Below, piece by piece: positions 36,157 to 43,695 of a stretch of 64,000 nt of DNA. Origin of the DNA: Pedobacter riviphilus (GTDB taxonomy: Bacteria > Bacteroidota > Bacteroidia > Sphingobacteriales > Sphingobacteriaceae). The notes under the pieces were generated by a model. It worked only from the letters and a program-made list of their open reading frames with translations, searched no databases and was not told the DNA's origin. Each line of letters starts with the position of its first letter. Within the stretch, counting starts at the first letter, position 1. Location of the stretch: the NCBI RefSeq assembly GCF_014692875.1, contig NZ_CP061171.1:5270001-5334000 (forward strand), given 5' to 3'. A program made the position numbers and the translations under genes.

Positions 36157-36534
36157 ATGGAAAGTAAACGTCAGCAGAAATTTGCAGGAGTATTACAAGA
36201 GGAGTTAGCACAGGTTTTTCAGCGGGAAGGTGCTGCGTTTTTGCCTAATACATTGGTAACCATTACGCGTGTTCGGGTTTCTCCCGATTTGGCAGTGGCC
36301 AAAGTTTACCTAAGCTTTTTAAACACCAATAACACCACGCTTTCTATTAACACTGTTAATGCACATTCAGGCGAAATCAGGTATAAATTGGGAAGCAGAA
36401 TCCGTCATCAGGTAAGAGTGGTACCAGAGCTTACCTTTTTTGTAGATGATACTAATGAATACGTAGAACGTATGGACCATCTTTTCGATAAGATTGCTAA
36501 AGAACCAAGACAGAAGGACGAAGACAGTGAATAA
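36157..36534 (+). CDS. rbfA: 30S ribosome-binding factor A
   Basis: 125-residue KH-fold protein needed for late 30S maturation and 16S rRNA 5'-end processing. Features: KRQQKFAGVLQEELAQVFQR at the N-terminus, VTITRVRVSPDLAVAKVYLSFL, and IRYKLGSRIRHQVRVVPELTFFVDDT, a standard RbfA C-terminal half with the conserved ELTFFVD. Length is normal. Its stop is six bases before the GTG of the hemolysin III-type gene, so they share a transcript; the functional link to HflX (ribosome biology) fits the order. Confidence 0.95.
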   Translation: MESKRQQKFAGVLQEELAQVFQREGAAFLPNTLVTITRVRVSPDLAVAKVYLSFLNTNNTTLSINTVNAHSGEIRYKLGSRIRHQVRVVPELTFFVDDTNEYVERMDHLFDKIAKEPRQKDEDSE

Positions 36535-36539
36535 TCTTT

Positions 36540-37169
36540 GTGAGGAAGCTAAGGGAACCCGTTAATTTCTTCACTCATTTTATACCGGCATTAATTGCAA
36601 TTCCGGCAGGCTATATATTGCTTCAAAAATGCAATACGCCTATTGAATATACTGCCGCATGGATTTATAGTATTGGCACTTTTATCCTTTTTGGCGTAAG
36701 TGCCATGTATCATGGTTATCCGGCTACCGATTATGGTGTACGCTTTTGGCAAAAATTCGATCATTGCTGCATCTACCTGATGATAGCAGGCTCTTACTCA
36801 CCAACTGCTTTGCTGGTTTTTGATGGCTGGTTAAGGTGGAGTTTATTTGCCATTGTATGGATGATCGCTATAATAGGTTGCCTGCTTAAAATCTTTAACC
36901 GATTAAAGAGCACCGCTATATCTTTGGCTATTTATATTCTAATGGGCTGCTTAATTGTGCCTTTGTTGCAGAAAATGCTAGGTACACTACCTATTGGCGC
37001 AATTTTCTGGTTACTGTTTGGGGGCGTTTTTTACATCGGTGGAACTTATTATTATGCAAAAGATAAACAGCTGTTTAGTTGGATGCATAGCCATGAGCTT
37101 TGGCACTTGTTTGTAATTGGCGGAGCTTTAGCGCACTACATTTATAATTTCGTATACATCTTTAAATAG
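36540..37169 (+). CDS. trhA: hemolysin III / TrhA family membrane protein
   Basis: 209-residue PAQR-superfamily protein with seven hydrophobic helices. The conserved zinc-site motifs are present: SAMYHGYP near residue 60, FDHCCIYLMIAGSYSP near 78, and HSHELWHLFVIGGALAHY near the end. These give the Ser/His/Asp/His/His pattern of the CREST hydrolase group. Bacterial TrhA members affect membrane energetics and lipid homeostasis; true hemolysis is doubtful. Start is GTG 36540, five bases after the rbfA stop and giving REPVNFFTHFIPALIAIPAG, the family's usual N-terminus. Confidence 0.9.
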   Translation: MRKLREPVNFFTHFIPALIAIPAGYILLQKCNTPIEYTAAWIYSIGTFILFGVSAMYHGYPATDYGVRFWQKFDHCCIYLMIAGSYSPTALLVFDGWLRWSLFAIVWMIAIIGCLLKIFNRLKSTAISLAIYILMGCLIVPLLQKMLGTLPIGAIFWLLFGGVFYIGGTYYYAKDKQLFSWMHSHELWHLFVIGGALAHYIYNFVYIFK

Positions 37170-37175
37170 CTACAG

Positions 37176-37862
37176 ATGCAAACTTTCGATCAGGTTATTC
37201 AATCAAATGCTGCTTTGATCCAAAAAGTTGTCGATTTTGATGTAAAACACGATCGGCTTTTGCCTTTGGATTTTACAGTGGCGAATACGGAATTAACAGA
37301 TGAAATTTTAGATAATACTGATCTGTTTTCAAACTGGGTTAACGAAAAGCTAGCTAAAAACAATGCCCGTTACGGAATTGGCGGATATAATGAACACCGC
37401 ACCATTTATTCGCGAAGCGTACATTTTGATACGGAAGAAGAACCGCGCAGGCTACATTTAGGTGTAGATATCTGGGGACCAGTTGGAACACCTATCTACA
37501 ATTTTTACGATGCTACTGTTCAAAGTTTTGCCAATAACAACAATTTTGGTGATTATGGCGCAACAATCATCCTGGCCTACGAAATAGATGGATTTAAGTT
37601 TAATGCATTATACGGGCATTTAAGTCTGGCATCGTTAAATGGCTTGAAAGAAGGTGAATTTATTCCTGCCGGGGCTAAAATTGCAGTATTGGGAGCAAAG
37701 GAAGAGAACGGTAACTGGCCGCCACATCTTCATTTCCAATTGATCAAAAATATGGAAGGATTAAAAGGCGATTACCCCGGGGTTTGCAGGTTAAGTGAGC
37801 GCGAAAAATATCTGGTCAATTGTCCCAACCCGAATTTGATTTTAAAAACTACATTCTTTTAA
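37176..37862 (+). CDS. M23 family metallopeptidase without a signal peptide
   Basis: 228-residue LytM/M23 endopeptidase-type protein. All zinc and catalytic residues are present: His94 and Asp98 in RLHLGVDIW, His148 in ALYGHLS, and His184/His186 in PPHLHFQLI. M23 enzymes normally cut peptidoglycan cross-bridges and are exported, but this protein begins MQTFDQVIQSNAALIQKVVDF with no hydrophobic segment anywhere. It may be cytoplasmic, leave by another route, or act on a different substrate. It follows trhA by six bases at the end of the hflX-rbfA-trhA run, and its stop lies inside the end of an inverted-repeat element. Confidence 0.88.
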   Translation: MQTFDQVIQSNAALIQKVVDFDVKHDRLLPLDFTVANTELTDEILDNTDLFSNWVNEKLAKNNARYGIGGYNEHRTIYSRSVHFDTEEEPRRLHLGVDIWGPVGTPIYNFYDATVQSFANNNNFGDYGATIILAYEIDGFKFNALYGHLSLASLNGLKEGEFIPAGAKIAVLGAKEENGNWPPHLHFQLIKNMEGLKGDYPGVCRLSEREKYLVNCPNPNLILKTTFF

Positions 37863-38102
37863 CCGCAAAGAAAATAAGGAATGCGCAAAGTTTATCAACC
37901 TAACTTACGGATCGTAATACTTGTTTTTGGCGCTATGTTTTATATGATCGTCATGCTGAATTTATTTCAGCATCTTTCCTGTTATTAAGACCCTGAAATA
38001 AATTACCTTCGGTGAGCTCGCTGAGGCTCGGTTCAGGGTGATGGCATTAAACTAAAAATCGCTCTCTTTCTCTGCGAAAAACTTTGCGTTCTTTGCGGTT
38101 AA
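37859..38102. repeat. 244-base composite inverted-repeat element, CGCAAAG ends
   Basis: Outer arms TTAACCGCAAAG (37859-37870) and CTTTGCGGTTAA (38091-38102) are perfect inverted repeats; inner GCGCAAAG (37883-37890) and CTTTGCGT (38082-38089) also pair over seven bases. Between them sit a hairpin ATGCTGAAtttaTTCAGCAT (~37953-37972) and a CCCTGAA...TTCAGGG pair (~37990-38039). The ends match the element at 31484-31593. It carries no gene and reads like a small mobile or structural repeat with another repeat inserted in it. Confidence 0.65.
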
Positions 38103-38128
38103 ACCTGAATAAACCGTAAATTAGTACA

Positions 38129-38782
38129 ATGAAAAACCTGCTCACCTTTTGTTTGCTTTTTTGCTACTCCTTGGTCATGGGGCAGGTTCAGTTTAAATCG
38201 GGTAAAAGTGGTTTTACCAATTTCTTAAGGGAAAATACCATCTATCCCCAGTTTTCGAAAGATAATTGTATCCAGGGAACCGTAAACGTGAGTTTTAAGC
38301 TCAATAGCCAGGGTAAGGTTTATTTTTCGAAAATTAGTAAAGGAATATTGTCTGACCTGGATGAAGAAGCTTTGCGATTGGTACGTTTAAGCAGCGGTAA
38401 ATGGCAGATTCCTGCGGGTTACGATACAACAGTTTCGATTGTGGCTCCGGTTAATTTTAAACTTTCGGGCTATAATTGTGAAGGCAAATCAAGTGAGGCC
38501 ATTCAAGAAGCGATCCGTACCTATCTGGCTGAAGAAGGCTTGACCAACTCTGTCATTAATTTTTATAAAAACATCGATCAGGCTAAACCCGGACAGGAAG
38601 TTCAGATTATAGCCATTAAAAACCAACTGGGAATTGATGATGAATATTTGGACGACCGAATCAAAATGGGTTTAAAAAAAATAAAACAGGGCGATAAACA
38701 AGGTGCCTGTGAGGATTTTTTATTTGTTAAATATATGGGCAGTAAAAAGGCTGATGATTATTTAGCAAAGTATTGTAAGTAA
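38129..38782 (+). CDS. secreted protein with TonB-C-like domain
   Basis: 217 residues with signal peptide MKNLLTFCLLFCYSLVMGQ. Residues ~20-120 resemble the energy-transducer TonB C-terminal domain: GFTNFLRENTIYPQF, CIQGTVNVSFKLNSQGKVYFSKISKGI, and DLDEEALRLVRLSSGKWQIPAG. The usual N-terminal anchor helix and proline-rich spacer of TonB are missing, so this is a stand-alone periplasmic domain, common in Bacteroidota. The C-terminal ~90 residues (IRTYLAEEGL... DKQGACEDFLFVKYMGSKKADDYLAKYC) look like a short TPR-type helical tail. It is followed without any gap by the 129-residue membrane gene. Confidence 0.8.
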   Translation: MKNLLTFCLLFCYSLVMGQVQFKSGKSGFTNFLRENTIYPQFSKDNCIQGTVNVSFKLNSQGKVYFSKISKGILSDLDEEALRLVRLSSGKWQIPAGYDTTVSIVAPVNFKLSGYNCEGKSSEAIQEAIRTYLAEEGLTNSVINFYKNIDQAKPGQEVQIIAIKNQLGIDDEYLDDRIKMGLKKIKQGDKQGACEDFLFVKYMGSKKADDYLAKYCK

Positions 38783-39172
38783 ATGAAGAATACCACCCGA
38801 TTTTTTGCCTTATTAGATATTATCAGTATCGTTTTGTTAGCCAAACAATTTTGGCAGATTTTAACGCATTTAAACGAAATTCCCGATCAGGTACTTTCGC
38901 AGGCCAAAGTGGTATTACTATTGCCGTTATTCGTTTCGCTGTTTATCTCAGCAGCTGGTTTATTACTGAACAAGAAATTTGGATTTATCACCTATTATAT
39001 TCAATTTCCGTTCCGTTTGGTGGTATGGGTATTTTCTATTGGCTTTATTACCTATTTACCAGAAGCGTTAAACCTCGGCGAACGGTGGTTCGATATTTTA
39101 TTCCGCATCTGTTTTATTGCCGAGTTTTTCAGGCTGTATTTTACAATTAAAATTCATCGTTCATCCTTCTAG
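38783..39172 (+). CDS. small multi-pass membrane protein, function unknown
   Basis: 129 residues with three or four hydrophobic helices: FFALLDIISIVLLAKQFW, VVLLLPLFVSLFISAAGLLL, FGFITYYIQFPFRLVVWVFSIGFITYLP and FDILFRICFIAEFFRLYFTI. I do not recognise a domain. The ATG follows the stop of the TonB-C-like gene directly, so the two are co-translated. Its last 12 bases overlap the 3' end of the convergent lipid-kinase gene (39161-39172). Confidence 0.75.
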   Translation: MKNTTRFFALLDIISIVLLAKQFWQILTHLNEIPDQVLSQAKVVLLLPLFVSLFISAAGLLLNKKFGFITYYIQFPFRLVVWVFSIGFITYLPEALNLGERWFDILFRICFIAEFFRLYFTIKIHRSSF

Positions 39173-40033
39173 TACATCAGGTAAAACTACTGTTATGGCG
39201 GCAGGAAGAATTTTTGCTTCAACAGTGTTCACCCTGCCAATGTATTCCCCATCAATCTGGAAGTGCGCTTTATGTTTCGAAGAAATCTTAACCTCAGCGG
39301 TTTGAAATACTTCTATTTTTTTAGGGTTGAAGGGAAGTTTGGTGACCCATATCTTTAATATTTCAAGGTAGGAGTAATCTTTTACTAAAACCACTTCGAA
39401 CAGATCGTCGTCTAATTTCCCGTCTGGATTTATCTTTAGCCCAGAGCCATACATGGTTGCATTGGCAATGGCCACCATGGCTGCTTTAGAGGTGATTATT
39501 TCGTTTTTAAGTTTCAGTTGTACTTCCATTCTACTATGGTTCCATAAGGCATGCCAGGTGGCCTTTGCATAGCCCAACATACCGCGTTGGGGTTGGGCAT
39601 CAAATTTCTTTACCAGATAGGCATTAAAACCCAGATCAGATAAGTGGATACAGATCTCATTGTTAAGTTTAACCACATGAATTTTTTGCAAACGGCCTTC
39701 ATCCAAAATGGCTAAAGCCTGTTTAATATCGGTGGGTATGCCTAATTCTTTCGCCATTCCATTGGCCGATCCGGCAGGGATTATGCCAATAGGGGTTTCG
39801 GTATGCAACAAACACTCGGCAACCAGTTTTAAGGTCCCATCGCCCCCAACGGCTACCACGCGATCTGCTTTTGCATTTTTAATCCTTTCTTTTATCTGCT
39901 CTAAAGAGCAGTCTTCTGGTAATTCGAAAAGATCGATCTCTGTTTCTTTTGTATCGAAATGGGTGGAAATTACTTCCTTCAAGTTAATATCATGACTGCC
40001 TGAGCCTGGATTGATGATGAATAATAATTTCAT
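39161..40033 (-). CDS. diacylglycerol kinase family lipid kinase (YegS/DagK type)
   Basis: 290-residue lipid kinase with the catalytic DAGK domain at the N-terminus: NPGSGSHD at 8-15, the nucleotide-binding GGDGT at 63-67, and GIIPAGSANGMAKELGIP just after. The C-terminal domain includes GSGLKINPDGKLDDDLFEVVLVKD and a closing QIDGEYIG, both typical. It phosphorylates diacylglycerol or a similar lipid, producing phosphatidic acid-type products. It is divergent from the App1-type phosphatase gene, which could act on the same kind of phospholipid. Confidence 0.92.
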   Translation of the reverse strand: MKLLFIINPGSGSHDINLKEVISTHFDTKETEIDLFELPEDCSLEQIKERIKNAKADRVVAVGGDGTLKLVAECLLHTETPIGIIPAGSANGMAKELGIPTDIKQALAILDEGRLQKIHVVKLNNEICIHLSDLGFNAYLVKKFDAQPQRGMLGYAKATWHALWNHSRMEVQLKLKNEIITSKAAMVAIANATMYGSGLKINPDGKLDDDLFEVVLVKDYSYLEILKIWVTKLPFNPKKIEVFQTAEVKISSKHKAHFQIDGEYIGRVNTVEAKILPAAITVVLPDVLEG

Positions 40034-40090
40034 GTGTTACCTTATGGTTTACATCACAAACAACTTTTAATAAACTCTGTTTTAATACAG

Positions 40091-41062
40091 ATGAATAAAT
40101 CTGTTAGTGTTAAGGTATATCATGGCTATGGCCACGCGCATAATTTGGTCGTTTATGGCCATGTTTTTAAACGCAAGGCAAAAACACAGCAGGTTTACAG
40201 CAATAATCTGTTTGTTAATATCGTACATCTTTTAAAACTCTTTATCTTAAAACCTTATGCTTTTGTTGAGGTGCGTTTGCAATTTTTTGATCAGACGATT
40301 TACAATAAAACGGAAGGAGATGGCTTTTTTAAGTTCGAATGGAAAGCCGAAAATGATGTGCCTGCAGGCTGGCATTTTGTTAAAGTAGAAGCTATTGATA
40401 AGAACGGAAAAGTTTTAAGTGCAGGTGAGGGTAAGGTATATGTACCACATATTACACAATATGCTTTTATTTCGGATGTGGATGATACCGTGATGATTTC
40501 TCATTCGGCAACTATTGGACGGCGGTTAAGAGAGCTGTTTATCAAGAATCCACATACCCGCAAAACCTTTCCTGATGCAGCTAGTCATTATCAGCAATTG
40601 GCCATGTCGCATACCGAAGCAAATCAGCCCAATCCTTTTTTTTATGTAAGCAGCAGCGAATGGAATCTCTACGATTACTTGGTGGAGACTTTTAGGTTTA
40701 ACAAGTTGCCTGACGGTGCTTTTCTTTTAAATACATTAAAACGGTGGAAAGATTTAGCCAGAACAGGTAAAACAGGGCATGAGGGGAAATTATTGCGGGT
40801 AATGCGAATTTTGGATGCTTTTCCCAACCAGAAATTTGTTTTCTTTGGCGACAACTCGCAGCATGACCCTGAAATTTATTCAACAATAGTGGAGAAGTAT
40901 CCCGAAAATATTGAAGCGGTGTATATCCGTAATATTCGTCCTGAAAAAGAAGTAGAAACAAGACAATGGCTTAAAAAAGTTGAATATAAAGGGGTGAGGG
41001 CGTGTTTATTTAATAATAGCGCGGAAGCGATTGAACATTCTAAATCAATAGGATTGATCTAA
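40091..41062 (+). CDS. App1-type phosphatidate phosphatase (DUF2183)
   Basis: 323 residues from ATG 40091. An in-frame GTG at 40034 would add 19 residues (LPYGLHHKQLL...) that overlap the divergent promoter region, so I prefer the ATG. The HAD-type nucleophile motif DVDDT is at 129-133, followed by FFYVSSSEWNLYDYL, GKTGHEGKLLRVMRILDAFPNQKFVFFGDNSQHDPEIY and AVYIRNI. These are the App1/DUF2183 signature blocks; yeast App1 is a Mg-dependent phosphatidate phosphatase. An Ig-like N-terminal half precedes the catalytic part. The neighbour is a lipid kinase, giving an opposed kinase/phosphatase pair. Confidence 0.88.
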   Translation: MNKSVSVKVYHGYGHAHNLVVYGHVFKRKAKTQQVYSNNLFVNIVHLLKLFILKPYAFVEVRLQFFDQTIYNKTEGDGFFKFEWKAENDVPAGWHFVKVEAIDKNGKVLSAGEGKVYVPHITQYAFISDVDDTVMISHSATIGRRLRELFIKNPHTRKTFPDAASHYQQLAMSHTEANQPNPFFYVSSSEWNLYDYLVETFRFNKLPDGAFLLNTLKRWKDLARTGKTGHEGKLLRVMRILDAFPNQKFVFFGDNSQHDPEIYSTIVEKYPENIEAVYIRNIRPEKEVETRQWLKKVEYKGVRACLFNNSAEAIEHSKSIGLI

Positions 41063-41375
41063 TAGTTTTTGGAGCGCAGTTGCTGTGCTCATCGGGTTCA
41101 ATTGTCCCGCTTTTCTTCCTGCCCCGATGTAATATCGTGGGCATCCATTCAATCGGGGCTAGGTATAATGTTTTTTGCTAATGGGAACAGGCCACAGTTC
41201 AATAAACCTGCCATTCGGAGCCCATAAACACAGAACCCTGCTTTTCAAAAAAATTGCCTCGTTTTTTATGTTTTGGTAAGCCACCAAACACGGATGGGCA
41301 AGTGGAAGAACATTACGACCACTTTAAGATTCCCAATCAAGTTGGGAATGACGGAACTATGTAGATTTATCTAAA
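41063..41375. repeat. 313-base intergenic region with repeat-like fragments
   Basis: No gene seen. It contains CCACCAAACACGGATGGGC near 41281, whose first part is the reverse complement of the motif at 26458-26470. It also holds several CCCGAT/ATCGGG-type segments (about 41130-41160) like those at 18690. This reads as decayed or composite dispersed repeat between convergent genes. Confidence 0.45.
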
Positions 41376-41744
41376 TCAGGAAATCGATTTCCCGAATGGC
41401 GTAAAGGCCAAATTCATTAACTTAAAATGCTGGCGCCCGAATGGAATACCTATAATGGTAATGCAAAGTAAGATACCAAAAAACAAATGGGTTAAAGCAA
41501 TCCAGAAACCACCACAGAAAATCCAGATCAGGTTCATGATGGTAGAAAGACAGCCTGTGTTTGATGAGGTATCGGTTATTTTGACCCCAAAAGGAGCTAG
41601 GCCCACAATTGCGAATTTAAAACATTGGATACCAAAAGGAACCCCCACAATGGTTAGGCAAAGGATTAATCCTCCAATAATATATTCGAAAAAAATAAAG
41701 ATACCGCCAAAAATAATCCAGATTATATTGCCTAAAAAGTTCAT
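41376..41744 (-). CDS. yccF: YccF family membrane protein
   Basis: 122-residue inner-membrane protein with two YccF (DUF307) repeats, each of the form NxxWxxxGGxxxx...GxxxCxTIxGIPFGxQxFK: GNIIWIIFGGIFIFFEY...GLILCLTIVGVPFGIQCFK and NLIWIFCGGFWIALTHLFFGILLCITIIGIPFGRQHFK. Both end with a LAPFG or FTPFG motif. Four hydrophobic helices in total; length fits the family. Function is not known. Transcribed alone on the minus strand. Confidence 0.93.
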   Translation of the reverse strand: MNFLGNIIWIIFGGIFIFFEYIIGGLILCLTIVGVPFGIQCFKFAIVGLAPFGVKITDTSSNTGCLSTIMNLIWIFCGGFWIALTHLFFGILLCITIIGIPFGRQHFKLMNLAFTPFGKSIS

Positions 41745-41850
41745 TGTGTTTTTTAGTTTAAGATTTAATAACAGGAATTTTGTTACAGATTGTTAATGTA
41801 TTCTACTTGGATTCTTCGTAATTTAGAATTACACACAAAAGAAACACAAC

Positions 41851-42204
41851 ATGAAAAAATTAATTCTTGCAGCGGCATTCGTCGCTTGCTTTGGGGTATC
41901 GCGCGCCATAGCCCAAAATGTAAATGGCGTAAAGCTAACCGATATCCACGTAGATTATATTCAAATTCGTGCAGTAAGAAGTTTTTTAGCCGATAAACAA
42001 TGGATTGCGCTCGAATATGGACAAAAGGTAAGTGATTATAGCGAATTGTATATCAGAGATGATAATGCTAAAAAACTCGAGTTTAATTCGGCAATTGATG
42101 CCGTAAATAAAATGAAAGCGTATGGTTATGAGTTGTTTAGTGTTTACACAGAGCAGGTAGACCAATCTTCAAACAAGCCGGTATATGTGTTAAAGCGGAA
42201 ATAA
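41851..42204 (+). CDS. small secreted protein, function unknown
   Basis: 117 residues with a clear signal peptide (MKKLILAAAFVACFGVSRAIAQ, cleavage after IAQ). The mature part (VNGVKLTDIHVDYIQIRAVRSFLADKQWIALEYGQ...) has alternating strand-like and helical stretches and no cysteine, so it is probably a compact periplasmic or outer-membrane-associated protein. YGYELFSVYTEQ and the closing KPVYVLKRK suggest a single alpha-beta domain. No known family recognised. Single gene; the following gap holds a repeat hairpin. Confidence 0.8.
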   Translation: MKKLILAAAFVACFGVSRAIAQNVNGVKLTDIHVDYIQIRAVRSFLADKQWIALEYGQKVSDYSELYIRDDNAKKLEFNSAIDAVNKMKAYGYELFSVYTEQVDQSSNKPVYVLKRK

Positions 42205-42253
42205 GAATTATTTTCGTGATAAATAAGAAGAGGCTATATTATTAATATCAATT

Positions 42254-42323
42254 TGTCATCCTGAGCCTGTCGAAGGACTTACTAAATGTATAGCAAGGCG
42301 TTTCGACAAGCTCAACGTGACAG
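42254..42323. repeat. dispersed intergenic hairpin, TGTCATCCTGAG type
   Basis: Left arm TGTCATCCTGAGCCTGTCGAA (from 42254) and right arm TTTCGACAAGCTCAACGTGACAG (42301-42323) pair with a few mismatches over about 20 bases, around a ~25-base loop. From general experience very similar sequences recur between genes in many Bacteroidota. It lies between convergent genes and may also help termination. Confidence 0.7.
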
Positions 42324-42359
42324 ATTCGTATAAGATAGCTTCTTCTTTTTAGTCTCAAC

Positions 42360-43559
42360 TTATATAAAATCCAACGTATTAAACTTTTTATTCAGGATAT
42401 CAGCATTGTTTACATCCAGCCACTTATCTAAAATGGTACCATAAACCTGCCTGAAATCCAATTGGTATTTTAAATCGCCGGTATCTAAGTCGCTTAAATT
42501 AGGTGCTGCATTAAAGATCCCTTGTTTCTTCAATTTCCCACCAAAAACAAACATATTATTTGCCGTTCCATGGTCGGTGCCGTTACTGGCATTTTGTTCT
42601 ACCCTGCGGCCAAATTCTGAGAAGGTAATCACCAAAGTATCTTCAAGCTTATTGTTCGATTTTAGGTCTTTCAAAAAAGCAGCCATTCCTTCACTATATT
42701 GTTTAAGCAGATTACCTTGTTGGCCGGTTTGATTCACATGTGTATCGAAACCACTTAACGATACATAATAAACCCTGGTTTTTAATCCTGAAGAAATAAA
42801 TTTAGAAACTGTTTTCAATTGGTTCGCAAAACCCGAAGTAGGGTAAGTAGATTTAGACTGATAAATTTTGGAAGTATTCTGTATATAACTGGCAGAGGAT
42901 GAAGTTTCAATCATAGTTTTATACAAATAGCCTAAATTATCTTCGTCTAAATGTTCCTTATCATTCTGCAACATAGCCTTAAAAAATGGATCATTTGTAT
43001 TGCGGAACAAAGTTGCAGGATCTTTTAATGCAATTCCTTTTTTAGTCTGGCCTTTCATTGCTAGAGAAAGTGAGTCATCAACTTCTATCGCGGTATAAGG
43101 GAATTTACAGGTTTGGCAATTGCTATCTAAATAACGACCAATCCATCCGGTTGATAAAAATTGATTACTATCGCTACCGGTTTGCCAGATATCCATCGAA
43201 CGGAAATGCGAACGGTCGGGGTTTGGGTAGCCAACATCGTTAATAATGGTCATCCAGCCTTGATCGTAAATTTCTTGCAGGGCAGCCATGTTCGGATTTA
43301 ATCCCTGCATATTGTTCAGTTTGATTACCTCTTCGGGTTTAATGGCAATACTATTTCTTTTTTGGTAGTAAATGTCGTTTCCGAAGGGAATAACCGTGTT
43401 TAAGCCATCATTTCCGCCAGAAAGCTGTACCACAACCAGGTTTTTATAGAGGCTCAATTCATCAAGTGCCATGGCCTCAAGTGGTTTCATAAAAGCCGGA
43501 ACGAATAGCGAACCTGCTGCAACAAATCCTGTATTTCTTAAAAAATTTCTTCTGTTCAT
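42360..43559 (-). CDS. DUF1501 family protein, Tat-exported
   Basis: 399 residues. The N-terminus MNRRNFLRNTGFVAAGSLFVP carries a twin-arginine export motif. Family blocks: VVVQLSGGNDGLNTVIPFGND, GLNPNMAALQEIYDQGWMTIINDVGYPNPDRSHFRSMDIW, YYVSLSGFDTHVNQTGQQGNLLKQYSEGMAAFLKDLK and VITFSEFGRRVEQNASNGTDHGTANNMFVFG. These place it in the alkaline-phosphatase-like DUF1501 group, with Asp, His and Glu residues that look like a metal site. Biochemical role unknown. It follows the DUF1800 gene by 136 bases on the same strand; the two families are routinely paired. Confidence 0.9.
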   Translation of the reverse strand: MNRRNFLRNTGFVAAGSLFVPAFMKPLEAMALDELSLYKNLVVVQLSGGNDGLNTVIPFGNDIYYQKRNSIAIKPEEVIKLNNMQGLNPNMAALQEIYDQGWMTIINDVGYPNPDRSHFRSMDIWQTGSDSNQFLSTGWIGRYLDSNCQTCKFPYTAIEVDDSLSLAMKGQTKKGIALKDPATLFRNTNDPFFKAMLQNDKEHLDEDNLGYLYKTMIETSSSASYIQNTSKIYQSKSTYPTSGFANQLKTVSKFISSGLKTRVYYVSLSGFDTHVNQTGQQGNLLKQYSEGMAAFLKDLKSNNKLEDTLVITFSEFGRRVEQNASNGTDHGTANNMFVFGGKLKKQGIFNAAPNLSDLDTGDLKYQLDFRQVYGTILDKWLDVNNADILNKKFNTLDFI

Positions 43560-43695
43560 CTTGTTAGTGGTTAAGGGTGTTTTGGGTTTAGTGGTTCATG
43601 GTTTTATCAAACTATCAATCCCATTTACTTTAATAGCTTAGGTATTTAGCTTTTTGGCTATCAACCATGAACCATTAAACTATTATCCTAATCTT

